Source: Achromobacter spanius
GTDB taxonomy: Bacteria; Pseudomonadota; Gammaproteobacteria; Burkholderiales; Burkholderiaceae_B
Reading direction: 5' to 3'
Assembly: GCF_003994415.1 (NCBI RefSeq)
Contig: NZ_CP034689.1
Location: 1,736,001-1,800,000 of the forward strand
Length of the DNA stretch: 64,000 nucleotides
Below, one piece after another: positions 58,953-64,000 of the stretch. A program made the translations under genes and the position numbers. The notes beneath the pieces are model-generated. The model was not told the origin of the DNA. It worked only from the letters and a program-made list of their open reading frames with translations, and did not search any database. Each line of letters begins with the position of its first letter. Within the stretch, counting starts at the first letter, position 1.

Positions 58953-60353
58953 TTACCGTGCCAAGGCCCGTACGATGCGCCGGTACCAGATATGCAGCAG
59001 GATGGCGGAAAGCGCCAGGCCCACCATTGCCATCAACCACATGCTGCCGGCGCCTTCGGGCGAGCCGGGCAAGAGCACGTTGCGGATGCTGTCCAGGCCA
59101 CCACGGCCCGGGCCGAAGCCGAACCACCAACCACCCACCAGGCCCACGCCCGCCAATGCCACCACCTGCAACAGCAGGGGCACCACCGCCACCTTGTAGG
59201 CGCGCAGCAGGTACGAGTTGATGCACTGCATGGAATCGAATAAGTGAAACAGGGGCAAGACCGCCAGTAGCGTCGTGGCCACGGCCGCCACGCCAATGTC
59301 ATCCGTATAGGCCGCCAGGATAAGCGGGCGGCCCACCAGCAGCACGGAGGCGGTGAGCAGCGCACCCATCAGCCCCAGCGCCAGCCCGGCCATGCCGGTG
59401 CGGTGCGCATGGGCAAGATTGCCCGCGCCGATCGCTTGCGCGGTCAGCGCGGCGGTTGCCACGCCCAGCGCCATGGGCATCATGTAGCACAGCGCGGCCA
59501 GGTTCGACATGATCTGGTGCCCGCCGGTCACGTACGTGCCTTCACGCGCCACCAGCAGGGCCATGAAGGTAAAGGCCGACACTTCCACCAGGTAGGAGCC
59601 GCCCATGGGGATGCCCAGGCGCAGCAGTTCCTTCAGCGTTTTCCAGTCGGGCCTGCCGACGCGCAGATTGAAGCGCCGGTAGAAGCGGTCATGCGTGATC
59701 ACCCAAAGGCCCAGGCCCAGGCTCATCCACGAAACCACCGCGGTCGCCAACCCGGCGCCAGTGGCGCCCATGGCGGGCAGGCCCAGGTTGCCGTAAATGA
59801 ACAGCCAGTTGAAGAATGCCTTGAAGGCGATGGCCGACAGATTGATCGCCATGACCAGCTTTGGCCGCGATACCGACGTGCCCAGTGCGTAGATGGTGCG
59901 GAACACCAATGCGGCGGGCAGCGCCAGGACCAGCGCCTGTAAATAAGACCCGATACGTTCGCGTACGCCAGGCGCCACATCCCCCGACATCGACAGCCAC
60001 ACGTCCGGAAACAGCATCAACACCGCGCCTACGACGGACAGGCCCAGCGCCAGCCAGACGCCTTGACCCCAACTGCGGCCGACTTCGTCGTTGTTGCCGG
60101 CACCGAACTGCTGGGCCAGGATCGGGATCAGCGCGTGCACCACGCCCATCAGGCCCACGAAAACGGTGATGTAGATGGATGCGGACAGGGCCATCGCGGC
60201 CAGGTCGCTGGCGCTGGAATGGCCCGTCATGGCGGTGTCCAGGACGCCGAACGAAATGCCGGCCCACTGGCTGATCAGCACTGGCCAGGCCTGCCGGGCG
60301 ATGCCGCGCAGGGTGGCGCCGAATGACATCGGCGCCGCGTTTACTGGGGTCAT
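58953..60353 (-). CDS. MATE family efflux transporter (NorM-like)
   Basis: A 466-residue MATE exporter with 12 TM segments. WPVLISQWAGISFGVLDTAM and GHSSASDLAAMALSASIYIT at the start, and the pseudo-repeat QIMSNLAALCYMMPMALGVA in the second half, are NorM features. Likely substrates are cationic drugs or toxic metabolites, exchanged for H+ or Na+. The start ATG 60353 overlaps the stop of the upstream glycosyltransferase by 4 bp (ATGA), which argues against the longer form from 60419. It is translationally coupled to that gene. Confidence 0.92.
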   Translation of the reverse strand: MTPVNAAPMSFGATLRGIARQAWPVLISQWAGISFGVLDTAMTGHSSASDLAAMALSASIYITVFVGLMGVVHALIPILAQQFGAGNNDEVGRSWGQGVWLALGLSVVGAVLMLFPDVWLSMSGDVAPGVRERIGSYLQALVLALPAALVFRTIYALGTSVSRPKLVMAINLSAIAFKAFFNWLFIYGNLGLPAMGATGAGLATAVVSWMSLGLGLWVITHDRFYRRFNLRVGRPDWKTLKELLRLGIPMGGSYLVEVSAFTFMALLVAREGTYVTGGHQIMSNLAALCYMMPMALGVATAALTAQAIGAGNLAHAHRTGMAGLALGLMGALLTASVLLVGRPLILAAYTDDIGVAAVATTLLAVLPLFHLFDSMQCINSYLLRAYKVAVVPLLLQVVALAGVGLVGGWWFGFGPGRGGLDSIRNVLLPGSPEGAGSMWLMAMVGLALSAILLHIWYRRIVRALAR

Positions 60354-62080
60354 CGGTTGGGGCCGACTCTCAGCAGGCGGAACACTTCCTGGCGGTCGGC
60401 GCGGCGGCCGCCCTGCCACAGCACGGATGCGCCGTCGCTATATGCGGCGGTGTTGTCGCGCAGGCTCTGGTTGTTGGTCTGTTGCAAGATCAGCGTGCAC
60501 TTCGCGTCGAAGGTGAAGCTGAGATTATTGAAGATCAGGAACGAAGCGCGTTGGCCACTGCCCAGGCTCAAGCCGCGCACGCATTCGCCAGGCCGGGTGT
60601 GTTGCGCCAGTGCCTGGGCCAGTTGGCCCGAGACGGTGCGGTAGCTGCGTGCGTAGTCCACGGCGGGTTGCCACAGCAGCACCAGCAGGATCCACGTTAC
60701 GGTCAGGCCACCTGCGGACAGCACGGTGCCGCGCCACAGGGCTTGCGGCCGCACGCGCAGGCGCCACACCACCAATGCGATCCACGCCACGGTGAAGATC
60801 ACCGCCAGGGTAAAAGCGCCCCACGAGATGACGGGCTCGTAGCCGGTCGTCTGGCGGGCGATATTGCGGGAAATTTGTGCGGGCCAGTTGAAGTGCAGCG
60901 CTACCCAGCCTAACCAGGCGGTCGCGGCCGTCAGCGAAAAACACATGACGGCAAACCAATCCAGCGTATTGACGACGCCGCGGCGCAGAGTCGGCAACGA
61001 GAACGCGCCCAGCACCGCGCACGGCACCGCCAGCAGCACGTATTCGGAATCGGTGGCTTCCTCCAGGCCAAACAGCACTGCGGCCGCGCAAACCAGCAGC
61101 ATCAGCGGTAGCCAGATGTGCGGCGCGTAAATCCAGGCGCGCCAGCGCCACGCGGCCAACAGGGCCAGCGGCCAGGTCGGCCACAGATACCAGGGAAGAT
61201 CGCGCAGGGTACGGCCCACGTCGTGCCACGAGGGCAGGGCAAAGGACGACAGGTTCCAGGTTTTCCAGTTGCGGATCCAATACTGGCTGCTTTCGCTGGC
61301 CGGGATCCACCAGGCCAGGATCAGCGCAACGGTGACCAGCGCCGCCCAAGGCAGCCAGCGCTTGCATTTCCACAATTGGCTGCGCGGGTAGAAGGCCAGC
61401 AGCGCGCCGACCATGATGGGCGCGGCGCCGACCCAGCCGCGCGTCAGGAAGCTGGCGGCCAGCGCGATACCCAGGGTGGTGGTGCCGGTGAAGGGCCGAT
61501 CGACACTGCGCGCCAACGAGTAGAAGGCCAGCGCCTGGCAGGCCATGATGGCTGGCACGACCGTGGTTTCATGCGTGCGTTGAAGAATGCCGACGGTGGC
61601 CAGCAGCAATAGCAGGGCGGCGTCGGCCAGCATGCGGCCGTAGTCGCGGGGTTCGGGCTCGCCACCAAAGGGCAGGGCCAGTGGTTGGGCTTCGGTGCGG
61701 CGTCCCAGCAGGTAAGTGCCGTACCAGACGCTGGCGGCGGTGATGCCGAACCACAGCAGGTTGGGCAGGCGGCCGGCGGTGATGTCGCCGATGAAGGGGC
61801 CGAACAGCCAGATGCAGATGGCGCCCACCCAGGTGATCAGCGGGCCTTCTTCGGCATGGGCCAGCAGGCCTACTTGCGGCAGCAACCAGGTGATGCCGCC
61901 TTCGCGGATCGCCGTGATCATGGTGGCCAAACCAACCGCATCATCCGTTTTCCACGGGTCGCGCATGAACAGGCCGGCCACGATATAGGCCAGGGCCAAA
62001 CCCAGCAGAATCAGTCTGGGGAGTTTTGCGGTCGCCACGGAGGTGAGCCGGGCGGGAGTGGAAAAAGAAAGTGGGGACAC
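60350..62080 (-). CDS. GT-C/ArnT-like glycosyltransferase (GT39/83 type)
   Basis: A 576-residue membrane glycosyltransferase with 11-13 TM segments. The first periplasmic loop carries the acidic catalytic signature FMRDPWKTDDAVGLA, followed by HAEEGPLITWVGAICIWLFG, as in ArnT/PMT-type enzymes that use polyprenyl-phosphate sugars. A C-terminal periplasmic domain (about the last 110 residues, with GLSLGSGQRASFL) follows. The acceptor is unknown: lipid A, another glycolipid or a protein. The start is uncertain. GTG 62080 is preferred because the rpmE2 terminator (62148-62177) lies upstream of it; GTG 62038 is another option. It overlaps the MATE gene. Confidence 0.8.
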   Translation of the reverse strand: MSPLSFSTPARLTSVATAKLPRLILLGLALAYIVAGLFMRDPWKTDDAVGLATMITAIREGGITWLLPQVGLLAHAEEGPLITWVGAICIWLFGPFIGDITAGRLPNLLWFGITAASVWYGTYLLGRRTEAQPLALPFGGEPEPRDYGRMLADAALLLLLATVGILQRTHETTVVPAIMACQALAFYSLARSVDRPFTGTTTLGIALAASFLTRGWVGAAPIMVGALLAFYPRSQLWKCKRWLPWAALVTVALILAWWIPASESSQYWIRNWKTWNLSSFALPSWHDVGRTLRDLPWYLWPTWPLALLAAWRWRAWIYAPHIWLPLMLLVCAAAVLFGLEEATDSEYVLLAVPCAVLGAFSLPTLRRGVVNTLDWFAVMCFSLTAATAWLGWVALHFNWPAQISRNIARQTTGYEPVISWGAFTLAVIFTVAWIALVVWRLRVRPQALWRGTVLSAGGLTVTWILLVLLWQPAVDYARSYRTVSGQLAQALAQHTRPGECVRGLSLGSGQRASFLIFNNLSFTFDAKCTLILQQTNNQSLRDNTAAYSDGASVLWQGGRRADRQEVFRLLRVGPNR

Positions 62081-62147
62081 GGGCGTTAATGTAACCGAGT
62101 GATCTGGTTGCGCCAGCCCCCAACCTGTAAAAAGCCGGCTAGGGGGG

Positions 62148-62177
62148 AAAAAAAAGCAGCCCGAAGGCTGCCTTTTT
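62148..62177 (-). terminator. Rho-independent terminator of rpmE2
   Basis: On the minus strand, GGCAGCC-TTCG-GGCTGC followed by eight T (62177-62148). It lies 28 bp after the rpmE2 stop. Confidence 0.93.
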
Positions 62178-62204
62178 GCTGTGACTCCAGCAGGAGCAAC
62201 AGGA

Positions 62205-62471
62205 TCAGGAAGCGGACTTGACGGTGCCAGCGGTACGGGCGAAGCGGGCGCGGAACTTTTCCACACGGCCGGTTTCGACGATACGCGTTTGGGCGCCCGT
62301 GTAGAACGGGTGCGATTCGGAGGTCACGTCGCACTTGAAGAGCGGGTACGTCTTGCCATCGATTTCAATGGTTTCGCGCGAGTGAACGGTCGAACGAGTG
62401 ATGAACTTGTTGCCCGTTTGCAGGTCGGCGAAGACGACTTCGCGGTATTCGGGGTGAATGCCTTCTTTCAT
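62205..62471 (-). CDS. rpmE2: 50S ribosomal protein L31 type B
   Basis: An 88-residue L31 of the zinc-free type B. It begins MKEGIHPEYREVVFADLQTG and has HSRETIEIDGKTYPLFKCDV and SHPFYTGAQ. There is only one cysteine and the CxxC zinc site of type A L31 is absent. Type B copies often replace the zinc form when zinc is scarce under Zur control; whether a type A copy exists cannot be seen here. It is monocistronic with its own terminator. Confidence 0.96.
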   Translation of the reverse strand: MKEGIHPEYREVVFADLQTGNKFITRSTVHSRETIEIDGKTYPLFKCDVTSESHPFYTGAQTRIVETGRVEKFRARFARTAGTVKSAS

Positions 62472-62709
62472 GGTGCTTATCCCAGGACTCGCTAAGGAGT
62501 CTTTTTCAAGTTGTAGGGTCGCCAGCCAGGACGCGTTATGCCGTTCAGTTATGCCATGAACTTATGTCATGCAAAACAGAACGCCCACGCAAGAATTCCA
62601 GCCACGTATCCAAAAAGTAACCCCAAATTCTAGCACGGGTTTTTCCGGATACGCCAGTACAACGCGGCCCAAACGCGGTGCGCTGGGCGGCTGAAAATTA
62701 GGGCCGGGC

Positions 62710-63558
62710 TTACAGGTCGGTGCGCAGCTTCCAGATTTCCGGGAACAGCACAACGTCCAGCATCCGGCGCAGGTAATCCACACCAGATGTGCCGCCCGTG
62801 CCGCGTTTGAATCCGATCACGCGCTCCACGGTGGTCACGTGGCGAAATCGCCACAAGCGGAAGGCGTCTTCCAGGTCGGTCAGCTTTTCGCCTAATTGAT
62901 ACAGGTCCCAGTAGCGGTCGGTGTCGCGGTAGACGGTCAGCCAGGCAGCTTCCACGCCTTCCGACGATACATATGGCTGCGTCCAGTCCCGTTCCAGCCG
63001 GTCGGCGGGCACCTCCACGCCATGGCGCGCCAGCAGGCGCAGCGCTTCGTCATACAGCGAGGGCGCGTCGTAGGCGCTGCGCACCTGGGCCAGCAGGTCT
63101 TCGCGGTGTGCGTGGGGCTTCAGCATGGCTGCGTTCTTGTTGCCCAGCAGGAATTCGATCTGACGGTACTGATAGCTCTGGAACCCGCTGGAACGCGCCA
63201 GATAGGGACGTAGCGCCGAATACTCGGGCGGTGTCATGGTGGCAAGCACATCCCAGGCGTGAACCAACTGCTCCATGATCTTGCTGACGCGCGCCAGCAT
63301 CTTGAACGCGGGCTGTAGCCGGTCGGCCGCCACGTTGGCGATGGCCGCGCGCAGTTCGTGCAGCATCAGCTTCATCCAGAGTTCGCTGGTCTGATGCTGG
63401 ATGATGAAGAGCATCTCGTTGTGTTCGGGCGACAGCGGGTGCTGCGCGCCCAGCACTTCATCCAGATGCAGGTAGTCGCCGTAGGTCATGTCGCGCGTGA
63501 AATCCAGCTGCGCTTTTTCCTGGTGGACGATGTCTTCGGGGCGGTGCGGGCAGCTCAT
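62710..63558 (-). CDS. kynA: Tryptophan 2,3-dioxygenase
   Basis: A 282-residue heme dioxygenase that opens the indole ring of L-tryptophan to N-formylkynurenine. Signatures are DFTRDMTYGDYLHLDEVLGA, FIIQHQTSELWMKLMLHELR (distal His and substrate contacts), FQSYQYRQIEFLLGNKN and VERVIGFKRGTGGTSGVDYL near the heme ligand. The last residues are WKLRTDL. ATG 63558 has GGAGG 8 nt upstream; the Arg/Pro-rich extension to 63642 is not family-like. It follows kynB on the same strand after about 185 bp. Confidence 0.96.
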   Translation of the reverse strand: MSCPHRPEDIVHQEKAQLDFTRDMTYGDYLHLDEVLGAQHPLSPEHNEMLFIIQHQTSELWMKLMLHELRAAIANVAADRLQPAFKMLARVSKIMEQLVHAWDVLATMTPPEYSALRPYLARSSGFQSYQYRQIEFLLGNKNAAMLKPHAHREDLLAQVRSAYDAPSLYDEALRLLARHGVEVPADRLERDWTQPYVSSEGVEAAWLTVYRDTDRYWDLYQLGEKLTDLEDAFRLWRFRHVTTVERVIGFKRGTGGTSGVDYLRRMLDVVLFPEIWKLRTDL

Positions 63559-63743
63559 GCTTGGCCTCCGAGGCAAGGGGGCGCGGCGCGGCGGGCCGAG
63601 GCGGGCAGCGCGCGCCAGCCAGGCGCGCGGGTGCGGGCGCAAGCAAGCGCCATGGTGTGATCAAGGGTGATGTTCATGATCGTGCGTCTTTCAAGACGGG
63701 CGGGGCCGGTTGAGGGCGCCCGCCCGAGGGCCAGCGGACCAGC

Positions 63744-64000
63744 CTACAGTTCGCGCAAGACGGCGCGAACCGGACTGGCATCGGCCTGGACCAGCGCCAA
63801 CGGCAGGGCGATCAACTCGTAATCGCCTTCGGGCACGTCGTCAAGCACCAGATTTTCCAGTACCCGCATGTCGTGCCGCAAGATCGTGTGGTGGCTGTCC
63901 AGGGTCTTGCTGGACGCGGGGTCGATGCTGGCGGTATCCAGACCGATCAGCATGACGCCGCGTTCGGCCAGCCATTCGATGGTTTGGGGCGCGTAAGCCG
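63744..64000 (-). CDS. kynB: Kynurenine formamidase (C-terminal part, runs off the window)
   Basis: The last 85 residues of a cyclase-family formamidase that hydrolyses N-formylkynurenine to kynurenine, the step after KynA. The frame is open to the right edge. TIEWLAERGVMLIGLDTASI, DPASSKTLDSHHTILRHDMR and LENLVLDDVPEGDYELIALP are close to KynB signatures, and the C-terminus DASPVRAVLREL is complete. The remaining about 125 residues lie beyond the window. It is upstream of kynA in the same direction, so a kynBA operon is likely. kynU is not between them. Confidence 0.93.
   Translation of the reverse strand, partial: AYAPQTIEWLAERGVMLIGLDTASIDPASSKTLDSHHTILRHDMRVLENLVLDDVPEGDYELIALPLALVQADASPVRAVLREL

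Noticed and set aside
62081..62266. ATG at 62266 as start of the glycosyltransferase
   Set aside because: It would run through the rpmE2 stop region and its terminator hairpin. The resulting N-terminus is low-complexity and not membrane-like.

Overview
The window is a contiguous piece of a high-GC betaproteobacterial chromosome. It fits the Alcaligenaceae best, most likely Achromobacter or a close relative of Bordetella. The basis is the tmRNA tag ANDERFALAA, a GyrA with Gln at quinolone position 83, a Bordetella-like OmpA, and gene orders such as ubiG-gph, gyrA-serC-pheA-hisC-tyrA-aroA-cmk-rpsA-ihfB, lapAB-hldA-hldD and orn/M48/rsgA. That placement comes from recognised protein families and synteny; no database was searched. 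The content is overwhelmingly core chromosome: I see no insertion sequence, prophage, CRISPR array, tRNA or rRNA.

Layout. 1-5.1 kb: end of an unidentified gene, a YidB-like protein, tmRNA (ssrA, minus), an MFS exporter, a HAD phosphatase overlapping ubiG, and ompA, all minus from ssrA on. 5.4-16.7 kb: a tightly packed plus-strand supraoperon, gyrA-serC-pheA-hisC-tyrA-aroA-cmk, then rpsA and ihfB. It links DNA topology, serine and aromatic amino acid synthesis, CMP kinase and translation. 16.9-21.1 kb: lapA-lapB-hldA-hldD (LPS regulation and heptose synthesis), then comEA. 21.2-26.0 kb: cysM, mltB (minus), a class II histone-deacetylase-like hydrolase and etfBA. 26.2-31.5 kb: an aspartate module aspT-aspD-aspT, in which aspartate 4-decarboxylase is flanked by two different AspT antiporters. 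31.6-34.2 kb: an acyl-CoA dehydrogenase and a 1-Cys peroxiredoxin.

34.4-41.4 kb: a complete sulfate uptake and activation operon, sbp-cysT-cysW-cysA-cysH-cysD-cysN. CysH is of the iron-sulfur APS-reductase type and CysN has no kinase domain, so APS is probably reduced directly. 41.5-43.6 kb: a SplB/PA0069-type radical SAM protein whose promoter overlaps a LexA-like box, followed by a small one-TM protein with Val/Pro/Ser repeats. 43.6-49.5 kb: an EamA transporter, rplS, a CoA-type Nudix hydrolase, rsgA, an M48 peptidase, orn and a stand-alone NAD(P)H-hydrate epimerase.

49.5-58.9 kb: a phenylacetate catabolic cluster, the repressor paaX divergent from paaABCDE-paaN-paaG-paaI-paaK. It encodes CoA activation (PaaK), ring epoxidation (PaaABCDE), isomerisation (PaaG), an aldehyde dehydrogenase (PaaN) and a thioesterase (PaaI). 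The ring-opening hydratase and the PaaFHJ beta-oxidation steps are not in the window. 59-64 kb: a MATE exporter overlapping a GT-C glycosyltransferase, rpmE2 (type B L31), kynA and the 3' part of kynB (tryptophan to kynurenine), all minus.

The most interesting sequence-level observations are the LexA-like box and probable leaderless start of the radical SAM gene, the histone-H1-like basic tail on AspD, the aspartate module lying between etfBA and an acyl-CoA dehydrogenase, the repeated PaaX-like sites, and the facing starts of mltB and the deacetylase gene, only about 20 bp apart.
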